DNA of 64,000 nt. It comes from Mesorhizobium sp. (GTDB lineage: Bacteria > Pseudomonadota > Alphaproteobacteria > Rhizobiales > Rhizobiaceae). The notes under the pieces are model-generated. The model saw only the letters and a list, made by a program, of their open reading frames with translations, was not told where the DNA came from and searched no databases. This document shows positions 16,259-24,639 of this stretch, piece after piece. The position numbers and the translations under genes were made by a program. Each line of letters begins with the position of its first letter. Positions within the stretch are counted from its first letter, which is position 1. Location of the stretch: positions 88,930 to 152,929 of the forward strand of contig NZ_SUHQ01000016.1 in the NCBI RefSeq assembly GCF_004962245.1, given 5' to 3'.

Positions 16259-16969
16259 TCACTTCAACTCGAACGTGACAGTGACCTGCACCGTGTAGGA
16301 ATTCTCGCCCGCCTGCACCGGAACCGACGCACGGGCGGCGTCGAAGGCCTTGGCGTTCATCGGTATCGGCGGCGGCGCGATGTTCTGGTCCGTGATTTCC
16401 AGCACCCGTCCGATGCTGACGCCGGCGGCTTCAGCCAACGTTTTGGCCTTGGCCATGGCGTCGGCGACCGCCTTCTTGCGGGCCTCGGTGACAGTTGCAG
16501 CCGGATCCTCGTTGGAAAACGAGATGCCGCCGCCCTGGTTGACGCCGAGCGATACCGCCTTGTCGAGAATCTCGCCGGTCTTGTCGATATCGCGGATGCG
16601 CACCGAAAGCGTGTTGGTCACCTGATAGGCGACGAGTTCGGCTTCCTGGCTGCCGTCCGGCTTGTTGGTGTAGTTGTAGCGCGGGCTGATCTGGATGCCG
16701 GCTGTCTGCAGATCGCGCTCCTTGATGCCAGCCGACTTCATGGCGGCGATCACGGAGGCCATGGCGTCGTTATTGGCATCGAGCGCGGCGCGCGCGGTCT
16801 TGGCCTCGCGCATGACGCTGAGCGTCAGCAGCGCCAGATCGGGGGCCGCGGTCGCTTCGCCTTCGCCGGTGACGACGATGCGCGGCGGGGGCGGCGAATC
16901 GGCAGCGCTGGCCATCGCTGGAAAAGCGATTGCGGCGGCGAGCGCCAAGGGCAAAAGATGTCTGGTCAT
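16259..16969 (-). CDS. SIMPL-domain (DUF541) periplasmic protein
   Basis: 236 residues. Signal peptide (LLPLALAAAIAFPAMASAAD), then the SIMPL domain from PPRIVVTGEGEATAAPDLAL to the end. Typical blocks: LQTAGIQISPRYNY, VTNTLSVRIRDIDKTGEILD and ISFSNEDPAATVTEARKKAV. Members such as BP26 of Brucella form periplasmic assemblies; the molecular role is not known. Single gene. Confidence 0.92.
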   Translation of the reverse strand: MTRHLLPLALAAAIAFPAMASAADSPPPPRIVVTGEGEATAAPDLALLTLSVMREAKTARAALDANNDAMASVIAAMKSAGIKERDLQTAGIQISPRYNYTNKPDGSQEAELVAYQVTNTLSVRIRDIDKTGEILDKAVSLGVNQGGGISFSNEDPAATVTEARKKAVADAMAKAKTLAEAAGVSIGRVLEITDQNIAPPPIPMNAKAFDAARASVPVQAGENSYTVQVTVTFELK

Positions 16970-17013
16970 AAAAATCTCCTCAGTCTGCGATCCAGTCGCG
17001 CTTGTCGACTACC

Positions 17014-17136
17014 GCATCGGTCCGAAAATCGGAATCGATTTTTGCTGCGCCGACCCGGTTCGGAAAGCACGATGCGTAGGTTCAAAGCGGTAGAGCGTAC
17101 TTCGTTGTGCGTCCAAGTGGACGAGCGTCGCTCTAA
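17014..17136 (-). repeat. Dispersed intergenic repeat, family 1, copy 2 (inverted)
   Basis: Reverse complement of the element at 9020-9120: the CCGAAAATC/GATTTTCGG part, the GCATCGTGCTTTCCG linker, and TAGAGCGAC plus the CGTCC-ACTT-GGACG hairpin are all present. It carries about 17 extra bases (near 17045-17061) between the two halves. Confidence 0.78.
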
Positions 17137-17228
17137 TGTCTGAATATGGGCTGATTTGGGCGATCTCGGCCAACCCGTCCGGAAAGCCTTGTGCGTTTCG
17201 GGGAAAAACATTAATCCAGCCGCGTGTG

Positions 17229-17304
17229 GGGCCTGTAGCTCAATGGTTAGAGCCGGCGGCTCATAACCGCTTGGTTGGGGGTTCGAGTCCCTCCGGGCCC
17301 ACCA
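17229..17304 (+). tRNA. tRNA with CAT anticodon (most like tRNA-Ile2, otherwise tRNA-Met)
   Basis: 76 bases including encoded CCA. Acceptor GGGCCTG pairs with CGGGCCC (one G-U), D arm TAGCTCAATGGTTAGAGC, anticodon loop CTCATAA, T arm GGTTCGAGTCC. The anticodon arm and the following CTTGGTT resemble the lysidine-modified Ile2 tRNA (ileX type) more than elongator Met, but the base sequence alone does not settle this. A tyrosine recombinase gene lies 108 bases past its 3' end. Confidence 0.9.
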
Positions 17305-17337
17305 TAACCTTTGATTTCATTGATAAAAAGTGCCCTC

Positions 17338-17372
17338 GGCCCAAAACGTTTTGGGCCCATTATGGGCCCAAA
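17338..17372. repeat. Nested palindromes between tRNA and integrase
   Basis: A perfect 20-base palindrome GGCCCAAAACGTTTTGGGCC (17338-17357) overlaps an 11+1+11 inverted repeat TTTGGGCCCAT/ATGGGCCCAAA (17350-17372). The arms can pair in alternative ways. It lies between the tRNA 3' end and the integrase 3' end, where recombinase arm sites or a terminator would be expected. Confidence 0.75.
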
Positions 17373-17411
17373 GCAAAGACCGTGGTCCCGGTTTGTTCCG
17401 ACTCGATTTGG

Positions 17412-18602
17412 TTATTTGACAATGCGGAGGTTTGTCCGCCGCTTCATGTCGTCGCGTTTGGCCTCGCGCTCGTTGATGGCACGAGCAATATCAACCGCGA
17501 TCCGCTTCTTATTGGCCTCGCGGACATACTCATCCGTCACGGCCATTGAGGAATGGCCCATTGCCTCCATAATGGCCCGCGCTTGGATGTTGCATTCAGC
17601 GAGGTAGGTGCCGAAGGTGCGGCGCAGGCCATGGAGCGTGTAGCCGCTAGGAATTCCCGCCTGCCGCGTCCAGTGCTGCATCATGCCGGTCAGGCTCTTT
17701 TCCGAGAATGACCTGCCATAGGCGTTCTTTAAGACAGTGCCGCCTTTCGAGCGATCGAGCGGGTCCAAGGCCGCTGCTAGTTTGTCTACGACTGGAATGA
17801 ACATCTCCCGCCCGCCATGGCGGTTGCGGTTCTTCTTCTGGCGGAAATCAAAGGCCTCGATTAGCACCAGCGAGCCGTCGAACAGTTCGATCTCTTCGGT
17901 TAAAAGATCGTCCCACTCAAGAGCAGCGATATCGCCGCGACGATTTCCAAGCCAGAAGCCGAGTGCATAGCAGGTGCGTGCGGCTGTACCGATTGGGTGT
18001 CGCTCCTCGAACCTTTCACGCATCGCAATTGGCCAAGCTGGGTTCTTGGTCGATTTGGGTACCCGCACACGGATAGATAGCGATGGATCATCCTGCGGCT
18101 TGATCCATTTTTCGACATCGGTCGCGACCCATAGAAGCTTCTTGATGGCGACCAACATGTGTTTGGCGACTGTGCGGTTTGTCCTGAAGATGCCTTCAAT
18201 GATGGCGCGAAGTCGATCCGCGTCGAGATGTTCGACAGGAGTATCGCGCCAGGTGAGTGGGTAGTTGGGATCGACCCGCAGGTTGAGAAAACGCTCAATC
18301 AGTCGCGCATTCTTCTGCTGCGTGGCGTCATCAAAATCCAGCCACTCCATTGTCGTTTCAAGCCGGCGCGCGGCATGGCCAAAGGATTTTGGCAGTGCCC
18401 GACCGGGCAAATCGATGATAACTGCCTTCTTGCCTTGACCCTGCGTGGCCTTCTCGTAAGCCGCCTCGAACTCGGGATCGCCGGGCTTACCGGGAAGGCG
18501 GATTTCGGGCATGCCTTTCGCGCGGTAGCGATAAGCTAGCTTGCCGTTCTTGAGACGCGAAGAGACCCCAGGGTATCGCGCATCCTTGAAGGGCCTAGCC
18601 AT
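17412..18602 (-). CDS. Tyrosine recombinase / integrase at the CAT tRNA
   Basis: 396 residues. Catalytic residues of the phage-integrase family are in place: the first Arg in FWLGNRRGDIAALEW, the HxLRR box in YTLHGLRRTFGTYL, the GH pair in AIMEAMGHSSMAVTDEYV and the nucleophile Tyr in that last segment. The N-terminal core-binding domain covers about residues 75-180. Its 3' end faces the tRNA. The start (ATG at 18602) overlaps the stop of the HTH gene as TGATG, so the two are translationally coupled. Confidence 0.93.
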   Translation of the reverse strand: MARPFKDARYPGVSSRLKNGKLAYRYRAKGMPEIRLPGKPGDPEFEAAYEKATQGQGKKAVIIDLPGRALPKSFGHAARRLETTMEWLDFDDATQQKNARLIERFLNLRVDPNYPLTWRDTPVEHLDADRLRAIIEGIFRTNRTVAKHMLVAIKKLLWVATDVEKWIKPQDDPSLSIRVRVPKSTKNPAWPIAMRERFEERHPIGTAARTCYALGFWLGNRRGDIAALEWDDLLTEEIELFDGSLVLIEAFDFRQKKNRNRHGGREMFIPVVDKLAAALDPLDRSKGGTVLKNAYGRSFSEKSLTGMMQHWTRQAGIPSGYTLHGLRRTFGTYLAECNIQARAIMEAMGHSSMAVTDEYVREANKKRIAVDIARAINEREAKRDDMKRRTNLRIVK

Positions 18603-18853
18603 CAGACGCTCCTTCCAGACTTTTGCCGCCGGTGCTCAACGCGCGGGGAGGTCTCCAGCATCGCCTGTAGCGAAAGGGCTTCGCTTTCGATGGCAACGCG
18701 CAGGAGCACTGGGTAAGGGAAGCCTCTGCCTTGCTCTATGCCTTCGAACGTGCGTTTCGGTATTCCCAGCACCTTAGCTGCGGCTTCGGCAGTGAATCCT
18801 CCCTTGGCCCGCCAGGCTTTCACTTCTTGGGCAAGCTTCTCATTCTCGTTCAC
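18602..18853 (-). CDS. Small XRE-type HTH protein coupled to the integrase
   Basis: 83 residues. HTH: GGFTAEAAAKVLGIPKRTFE followed by GIEQGRGFPYPVLLRVAIES. Its stop overlaps the integrase start (TGATG). Either a regulator of integrase expression or a directionality factor; the sequence alone does not decide. Confidence 0.8.
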   Translation of the reverse strand: MNENEKLAQEVKAWRAKGGFTAEAAAKVLGIPKRTFEGIEQGRGFPYPVLLRVAIESEALSLQAMLETSPRVEHRRQKSGRSV

Positions 18854-18917
18854 GCCACGCCTTCCCTACAGCCGAGCACTCTACTGCGCCTACAGCGTAT
18901 ACGCAATGAGCGTAGCG

Positions 18918-19169
18918 CTATCCTCTTTGCCCATCTCGCTTGCTTCGTTTCAACAGTTCTTGCAAACCGCTGTCTTTGTCCGGCAGAGAGGTGAAAGCGA
19001 TGTCGAGAGCGACACGATCCCAGACGGCGCGGCTGTTGATGCGTTTGGGCTTCGGCATGCGCCCATCGGCAACCATTTCGTCAAAAAGCGTCGATCCGAC
19101 ACCAATATAACGGGCTGCTTCCTCACGAGAAAGGCCTCGTGGGGGATACGAGATTGCGTCACTCTTCAT
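18918..19169 (-). CDS. AlpA-like HTH protein, candidate excisionase
   Basis: 83 residues from ATG at 19169 (a longer frame to 19265 exists but has no family match). GLSREEAARYIGVGSTLFDE, then MVADGRMPKPKRINSRAVWD, is the winged HTH of AlpA/MerR-like excisionases. Such proteins bend attachment sites and steer recombination toward excision. Sits 64 bases upstream of the HTH-integrase pair on the same strand. Confidence 0.78.
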   Translation of the reverse strand: MKSDAISYPPRGLSREEAARYIGVGSTLFDEMVADGRMPKPKRINSRAVWDRVALDIAFTSLPDKDSGLQELLKRSKRDGQRG

Positions 19170-19483
19170 GGACGCTGCCTCATCTCGGATACTCTGGGCG
19201 TGGTTGGTGTCGAAGCACAAAGCCTCATGCTGATTACCGCTTCGCAGCGACGAGATCGTGCTCACTTAAATAAGAGGATCCCGTTAAGCGGAAGCGGCCT
19301 GACTAGGTCCGTTCGGCGCAAACTGGTAGCAACGTGTGAACCGGATGAATCACGGCAGGAGAGCGTCTCTAAGCGGACTCGTGGGCCAAGTCCGTGGACG
19401 GCTATCGCTCAGGCGAGAATCCGGTGGAACGACCCTCAACAGCGGGCTCTCGCGGTTGCACGCGAGCGCGGCATGAACAGGCC

Positions 19484-19681
19484 CCGGTGCGGATCACCAA
19501 TCCGGCAAAGACCATCGTCGATTGCTTCAAATACCGCAACAAGATTGGACTCGACATCGCCATCGAGGCGCTTCGCGATTGTTTGCGGCTTAAGCGAGCG
19601 ACAATCGATGAGCTCTGGCACTTTGCTGGAATCGATCGTGTACAGAATGTCATCCGGCCTTACCTCGAGGCCACCGTATGA
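19484..19681 (+). pseudogene. 3' remnant of an AbiEi-type antitoxin gene
   Basis: Only the last 65 residues of the AbiEi antitoxin remain (PVRITNPAKTIVDCFKYRNK, then IGLDIAIEALRDCLRLKRAT and IDRVQNVIRPYLEATV). The N-terminal winged helix is absent: upstream sequence in this frame has no match to the family. The stop overlaps the next start as ATGA (19678-19681), the normal abiEi-abiEii junction. Confidence 0.78.
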
Positions 19682-20284
19682 CGCGAAAGTCGCTGCGGAA
19701 TATTGGCGCTTCGGTCCGGGCCCGATTGCGTCATCGCGCACGTGAGCAAAAAGAAAAAGGTGCGATGCTGTTCAACCTCTGGTCCGAGACGCCTTATCGA
19801 TCGACGGGCGATCTCGATCTTCTCGGATTTGGTGACGAAGATCCCCAGCGCTTAGCCAGCGCTTTTCGTGAGATTTGCGCCCTCGATGTTGAGGACGGGC
19901 GTCGTATTCAAGCCAAACACCATGCGAACGGAGCTAGCCCGGCCAGAGAATGAATACAGCGGCGTCCGTCTCACTGTCGGTGCGGACATTTCTGGTGCGC
20001 GTTTGCTGGTTCAGATCGACATCGGCTTCGGGGGCCCAACCTTCGACCGACGCAACACCCGTCTCCCAGCCGAGACGCCGATTGCGCTCACGTCAGAGTT
20101 TTCTGAATCCCCGACCAAACAAGCTCAATGGCGCGCCTTTCTTCAACGAACAGCTATCACGCATGCACCTGCACCGCTCCCTAAGTTGATGCTGGCAGTC
20201 ACTGAGTTTGTCATGCCCCCAACGCGGGCGGCCCTGGCTAGCACAGCGTTCGATCACACATGGGAAGCTGGCCCCTGGACATAA
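19678..20284 (+). pseudogene. AbiEii-type nucleotidyltransferase toxin gene, broken
   Basis: Starts in frame 1 with LFNLWSETPYRSTGDLDLLG, the nucleotidyltransferase motif of AbiEii toxins (GDLDLLGFGDEDPQRL). Near 19897, after FREICALDVED, homology jumps to frame 2 (GVVFKPNTMRTE, YSGVRLTVGADISGARLLVQ). After IDIGFG the next block is DRRNTRLPAETPIALTSEFS, so an internal piece of the usual protein is missing. The C-terminus QAQWRAFLQRTAITHAPAPL to WEAGPW is recognisable. One frameshift plus one deletion make it non-functional. Confidence 0.78.
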
Positions 20285-20479
20285 AAGCTGTTGGATCATC
20301 ACAAATGATAGCTTCAGCTGCCGATCGCTGCAGTCCCGAACTGTAAATTCACGAGATCGTCCCTCTTCGCCCCTTCTGGTCAGTCCTATGGCAGGTTTTT
20401 CCTGAGGTGTCGGCATAGACAAGTTCAAGGGCGGTGCACGCAGCTGACCTTCAGGGAACTCGCTCTTAGGCGAGCGGAA

Positions 20480-21502
20480 CTACGGCTTAGTCCTGATCCC
20501 ACCCCCGCTGGCCGCGATGTGCGCTCGCAGAGGATCGTGAATCTCCAACATGGGAGGTGGGGCATTTCGTCCACCTCTGGTCACTGACGCCATAATTTCG
20601 GCAGGGGCGGCGCGATCAAGGATGCTGCGGCCAAGGTTACGCCTTTTGAAAGCCTGCATAATCGAGAGGAACGGCAGTTTCAGGTCGCGCGGCCGGCAGC
20701 ACTCGCCGTAGCGCCGACCTGATCCGCAGCTGCAAAGTTCAGCCTCCTTGAACTGGAGTAGCCGATAGTAAGGGTCAGATTGCCCTAGATCATCCGGCAT
20801 CGCATGCTGGCGTCCTGGCCACCGATCAAACACCACCAAGTGCAGGTGACGGAGCGCCCACACGCTGTAGAGGTCCAGCAAGGTGCACAAGTCGCCGCCC
20901 GGCGACCAAGCTTTGTCGAGCTCCGCGTGATAAGCGCACACCGAGCCATCAGGGAAATTGGTGTGCCGCGGGCCGATCCATTCGACCTGCCCATCTTGCT
21001 CCCAGAACGCCCATCCGCGCGGCTCCACCGCTGGTGTGTCTGGCAAGGCGATAAGACATATGGCTTCCCGCGCTAGGCCATCTATGACGCGGCTGCGAGC
21101 GAGAAGCCATACTCCGTGGTCATCAGGGAGGAGAGTTGCGCCGGGGTATGCCCGTTGCACATCCTCTAGCTGCCGGGCGTAGCTGCCGGCGAGGCCGACG
21201 ACCCGTGATCCGGCACGGGGCGGCCGTGATCGACCGGGCGACCCTTGCCGTCGGGTGGACCCTTGCCATGCCCGGGCTGCGGGTCCTCGCGCTCTTTGTT
21301 GCTGCTCATCACTTTTCTCCTGGACAGGTGCTAAGGTGGGCTGCGGATCGAGAATCACAATGCCCCGATCCCTCACCCTCACGGGCTGGCGCGCGTCCAA
21401 ACCGTCGCCAATCCGTTGCAACTCAGCCCGCGCATCGCCGCTCAACAACACTTCCATTTTGCCTGTCGATGTGCGAATCTGTGTCACCAGCACAGGATGC
21501 AT
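20480..21502 (-). CDS. E2 (ubiquitin-conjugating)-like protein with C-terminal SEC-C zinc motif
   Basis: 340 residues. Residues 106-230 follow the layout of an E2 fold: a first helix (SYARQLEDVQRAYP), a strand region (GVWLLARSRVIDG, REAICLIALPDTPAVEP), then HTNFPDGSVCAYHAELDKAW, which parallels the E2 active-site segment (HPN...G.IC.....W); His180, Asn182, Gly186, Cys189. A helix follows (LLDLYSVWALRHLHL). The end has a SEC-C motif, ELCSCGSGRRYGECCRPRD (Cys257, 259, 268, 269). Residues 60-100 are low complexity. Divergent from an XRE-ImmA-like gene, 47 bases away. The E2 reading is from motif pattern and needs profile or structure tests. Confidence 0.62.
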   Translation of the reverse strand: MHPVLVTQIRTSTGKMEVLLSGDARAELQRIGDGLDARQPVRVRDRGIVILDPQPTLAPVQEKSDEQQQRARGPAARAWQGSTRRQGSPGRSRPPRAGSRVVGLAGSYARQLEDVQRAYPGATLLPDDHGVWLLARSRVIDGLAREAICLIALPDTPAVEPRGWAFWEQDGQVEWIGPRHTNFPDGSVCAYHAELDKAWSPGGDLCTLLDLYSVWALRHLHLVVFDRWPGRQHAMPDDLGQSDPYYRLLQFKEAELCSCGSGRRYGECCRPRDLKLPFLSIMQAFKRRNLGRSILDRAAPAEIMASVTRGGRNAPPPMLEIHDPLRAHIAASGGGIRTKP

Positions 21503-21549
21503 TCTGGGAGGGACGTGTCAACGCGTGCTGATCGCACAATTGGGTGAAA

Positions 21550-22485
21550 ATGAACGAATTTGAGGAAAAGCTCGTCAGGGCAGTCCGCGAGAAGCGAGAA
21601 CGTGAAGGCCTCAGTATAAGAGCGCTGTCGGCAATCGTGGGGATCAGCTTTTCCACGCTGGCCCGAATCGAGCGGGGCGAAGGATCGCCCGACAACAACT
21701 CCAAGATAAGGCTGCTCGAGTGGCTCGGCCCGGATGCCGATCAACACGAGCTTGGCTTTGATCGGGTGGCATTCGTCCACTTCCGCGCCGGGAAGAACGC
21801 GTCCTCCGGGACAGTGCAAACCCTGCTGCGGGCCGCCGTGTGTGTTCGGCGGCACTATGCCGAGGGTGACACATCAGAGCCGAGCAACGCCCCGACAGAT
21901 GCTGACGTTATCCCTATGTCCAAGGAAGAACTGGAGCAGACGGCTGAAGCTTTCCGAAAGGACCTGGGATTGAAAAAGAACGATCCATTGGACCCGTTTT
22001 TTTTGGTTGTTGATTCGGTCACAGTAGAGCGCCTAGGACATTCATCCTGCGTCGATGAGAAGACAAAGAACACGCTTGCAGGACCATCCCGTAACGAGTG
22101 GTCGGCAATGAGCGTTCCCTTGAACGCTGATCAGGATAGCTGGGTCGTGTTCCTAAACGACTACCATACCGTTGAGAGACAAAGAGTAACGCTGCTTGAA
22201 GAGTATTGGCACATTCTTTCCGGGCATAAGCTAACTAAGATAGCGAAGATTGCCGGCTCCTTCGGTCGTACTTATGACAGTGCCGAAGAACACGACGCTT
22301 ATTTCCTAGCGTCGGCGACTTTGCTTCCACGAGATGCGATCAAGCGCATGGTCTCGGACGGCAAGAGTGCTGCTGAGATCGCGTCCTTCTTCGGGACCTC
22401 ACCAGAACTTGTCGAATATCGAATAAAGCGCCTCGGAATTTGGCGCGATCATATTGGAAAGAAGGTAAGCCTCGCCAAGCCATAA
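21550..22485 (+). CDS. XRE HTH + ImmA/IrrE-like metallopeptidase domain protein
   Basis: 311 residues from ATG 21550 (GTG at 21544 also possible). N-terminal XRE HTH: RAVREKREREGLSIRALSAI then SFSTLARIERGEGSPDNN. The C-terminal half is ImmA/IrrE-like: TLLEEYWHILSGHKLTKIAK, EEHDAYFLASATLLPRDAIK and a last helix-turn-helix SAAEIASFFGTSPELVEYRI. In place of HExxH it reads EExxH, so the first zinc ligand is changed. ImmA proteins cleave or displace repressors of mobile elements. Shares a 47-base divergent promoter with the E2-like gene, which it probably controls. Confidence 0.82.
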   Translation: MNEFEEKLVRAVREKREREGLSIRALSAIVGISFSTLARIERGEGSPDNNSKIRLLEWLGPDADQHELGFDRVAFVHFRAGKNASSGTVQTLLRAAVCVRRHYAEGDTSEPSNAPTDADVIPMSKEELEQTAEAFRKDLGLKKNDPLDPFFLVVDSVTVERLGHSSCVDEKTKNTLAGPSRNEWSAMSVPLNADQDSWVVFLNDYHTVERQRVTLLEEYWHILSGHKLTKIAKIAGSFGRTYDSAEEHDAYFLASATLLPRDAIKRMVSDGKSAAEIASFFGTSPELVEYRIKRLGIWRDHIGKKVSLAKP

Positions 22486-22532
22486 CAATAATGCCCCCTA
22501 GGACTGTTTTTGAGGATCTGGTAGTTTGGCGG

Positions 22533-22570
22533 CCGGAACTGCGGCCTTACAGACAAACCCGCAGTTCCGG
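22533..22570. repeat. Inverted repeat between convergent genes
   Basis: CCGGAACTGCGG (22533-22544) and CCGCAGTTCCGG (22559-22570) form a 12-bp stem with a 14-base loop, between the ends of the ImmA-like gene and the second integrase. No T tract; may still act as a terminator. Confidence 0.65.
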
Positions 22571-22670
22571 CGGCAGGCGACCGTTAGGCGACCGTCGCCA
22601 GCATTGACAGCGAACTTTCAGTTTTCGCCGATTCCTGCCCGAAGAGCGGACCGTCGGCTCTCATCCCAGA

Positions 22671-23924
22671 TCAAGACGTTGGGTACATCGCTGCCAGGCG
22701 TCCGGAAGCGGCGCGTCCTGCACCACGAATGCTATGACGATGTTCATGATGCGGCAGCTTCAGCTCGTCCAAATGGTCAGCCCACCACTGCATCATTCTC
22801 ACGCGTTCATCCCAATGTTCGCCGCGGGCATAAGCTCGCCTGACATTGTTGCCTTCCACGTGCGCAAGTTGACGTTCGACAGCATCGGGATGCCACTTAC
22901 CGCTTTCGTTGAGCAAGCTCGACGCAGTCGCCCGAAAACCATGCGCCGTGGCCTCGTTCTTGCGATAGCCAAGCCGGCGCAAAGCGGCATTAAGGGTGTT
23001 GTCGGAAATCGGGCGCGTGGTCGTGCGGACACTGGGGAACAGAAGCATCCCGTCTCCATATACCTCGCGCAGCCGCTTCAGGAGGTTGAGCGCCTGGGTC
23101 GACAAAGGAACACTATGCGGTCGCCGCATTTTTGCTCGAGCGGCAGGAATCGTCCAGACTGCTTTGTCGAAGTCGAATTCGGGCCATTCAGCGGCGCGCA
23201 GCTCTCCGGGGCGGGGAAACAGGAGCGCCATCAAATTCAGTGCGATTTGGGTGCCTGGCTGCCCATCGTACGAATCAATCGAGCGCAAAAGAGCACCGAA
23301 CTCCTTCGGGTCGGTAATTGCAGCTCGCGGTGTTACCGTTGGCCTAACAAGAGCGTCCCTGAGCGCCAAGGTGGGATCAGCATTGGCGCGAGCGGTGGCA
23401 ATCGCGTAACGAAATATACTTCCGATTGTTGATCGAAGCCGACGGGCCGATTCGTGTCGACCACGAACTTCCACTTCCCGCAACACATTGAGAACGGACG
23501 GCGCATCAATCGCCCTTATCGACTGGTCGCCCAAAGTCGGATAGGCGAAAGAGAGCAACCACTTGTTCTTAGTGATCGTCCTTTCCGCACGGCCCTCCTT
23601 TTCTAGTTTAGCGATGAATTCGTCTGCAATGACGCGGAAGCTATCGCGCGTGTCAGCATTCCGCTCCTGCTTCTCACGTGCGGGGTCTATTCCCTTCATC
23701 AGCAGCCGCTTTGCCTCATCTCGTGCCTGTCGAGCCTCCGCCAGGGACAGAAGCGGATAGCTTCCCAGTGCCAGGAGCTTCTGTTTGCCATCGAAGCGAT
23801 AGGCAAGGCGCCACAGGCGTGAGCCGGTCGGTTGTACCCATAGCTGGAGACCGCCTCCATCGGAGATTTTCCGAAGTTTAGGCCCTGGGCGGGCATTTCG
23901 ACATTTCACGTCAGAGAGTGTCAT
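22671..23924 (-). CDS. P4-type (DUF4102) tyrosine integrase at tRNA-Phe
   Basis: 417 residues from ATG at 23924. The N-terminal DUF4102 domain is clear (LRKISDGGGLQLWVQPTGSR, LALGSYPLLSLAEARQARDE). Catalytic residues: Arg in LLFPRPGELRAAEWPEFDFD, HGFRATASSLLNESG (HxxR), QLAHVEGNNVRRAYARGEHW (H and Tyr). The gene starts 213 bases from the 3' end of tRNA-Phe and reads away from it, as P4-type integrases do. In Mesorhizobium, tRNA-Phe is the known target of symbiosis-ICE integrase IntS, and this could be a relative. Confidence 0.92.
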   Translation of the reverse strand: MTLSDVKCRNARPGPKLRKISDGGGLQLWVQPTGSRLWRLAYRFDGKQKLLALGSYPLLSLAEARQARDEAKRLLMKGIDPAREKQERNADTRDSFRVIADEFIAKLEKEGRAERTITKNKWLLSFAYPTLGDQSIRAIDAPSVLNVLREVEVRGRHESARRLRSTIGSIFRYAIATARANADPTLALRDALVRPTVTPRAAITDPKEFGALLRSIDSYDGQPGTQIALNLMALLFPRPGELRAAEWPEFDFDKAVWTIPAARAKMRRPHSVPLSTQALNLLKRLREVYGDGMLLFPSVRTTTRPISDNTLNAALRRLGYRKNEATAHGFRATASSLLNESGKWHPDAVERQLAHVEGNNVRRAYARGEHWDERVRMMQWWADHLDELKLPHHEHRHSIRGAGRAASGRLAAMYPTS

Positions 23925-24137
23925 TGTCCAATGCTTTTTGCTGGTGAGTGATACCAACAGGGTAGACGGATACCAACGAAGAAACCAACAGCTCGAAGCC
24001 GTTGGACCAAATGCGATCACCTGCTTCGGAATACGCCAAAGCGCGATGAGGCCGTCAAAAAAGCGCCTATTTTCAAAAGTTTACGCGAACAGCAGCGTGG
24101 AAGGCTTGGCGGAAGGGAGTGTAGGGAGAAGGGGGAA

Positions 24138-24213
<76 letters not shown>

Positions 24214-24410
24214 CTGTTCCGGCACGCGGGCAGTTCCGCACACCGGATTTCACGAAAGCGCCGCAGGCGCCCCTTGAAAGCGCGTGGGTTATAGCACGGG
24301 AATTCGGCCTGTCCAGCGCTTAAGCGTTGATTTCAGGCGGGAAACGAGCAGTTGCCCGACAGGACGATTCATCGAGCTCGGTCGAGGTCGGCGGGCCGTG
24401 CCGAATGGCC

Positions 24411-24608
24411 TCATTTGGGAGGGTCGTTGTCCGTTTCGTCCTCGTCGTCGCGGCCCGGAATGACGTAGACGCCCTTGAGCCAGCGGTTGAGGTCGATGTC
24501 CTTGCAGCGTACCGAGCAGAACGGATAGGTCTCGCGCGCCGACGGCTTGCCGCATTCGGGGCAGGGCCGCTTGGGGCGCAGCGGCGTGACCTTGTCGTCC
24601 GAGCTCAT
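24411..24608 (-). CDS. yacG: DNA gyrase inhibitor YacG
   Basis: 65 residues. Zinc motif KRPCPECGKPSARETYPFCS followed by VRCKDIDLNRWLKG: four Cys as CxxC...CxxxC. In E. coli YacG binds zinc and inhibits gyrase through GyrB. Last gene of the infA-maf-yacG run, 31 bases after maf. Confidence 0.93.
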   Translation of the reverse strand: MSSDDKVTPLRPKRPCPECGKPSARETYPFCSVRCKDIDLNRWLKGVYVIPGRDDEDETDNDPPK

Positions 24609-24639
24609 GGTTGCCCCATATTCATGGCCACCGCCGAGC

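Larger units (their letters stand above)
17305..24137. mobile_element. Accessory island between two tRNA genes, two integrases
   Basis: The 6.8 kb between the CAT tRNA (3' end at 17304) and tRNA-Phe (3' end at 24138) holds a recombinase next to each tRNA 3' end, two small HTH proteins of the excisionase kind, a broken AbiE operon, and an E2-like/ImmA-like divergent pair. Flanking genes are chromosomal core. I see no second copy of either tRNA 3' end within the window, so the element boundaries are not fixed; it may be two partial elements side by side. Confidence 0.7.

Noticed and set aside
17305..24137. Direct repeats of either tRNA 3' end as attachment-site pairs
   Set aside because: Reading through the window I found no second copy of the 3' ends, so no attL/attR pair is claimed.
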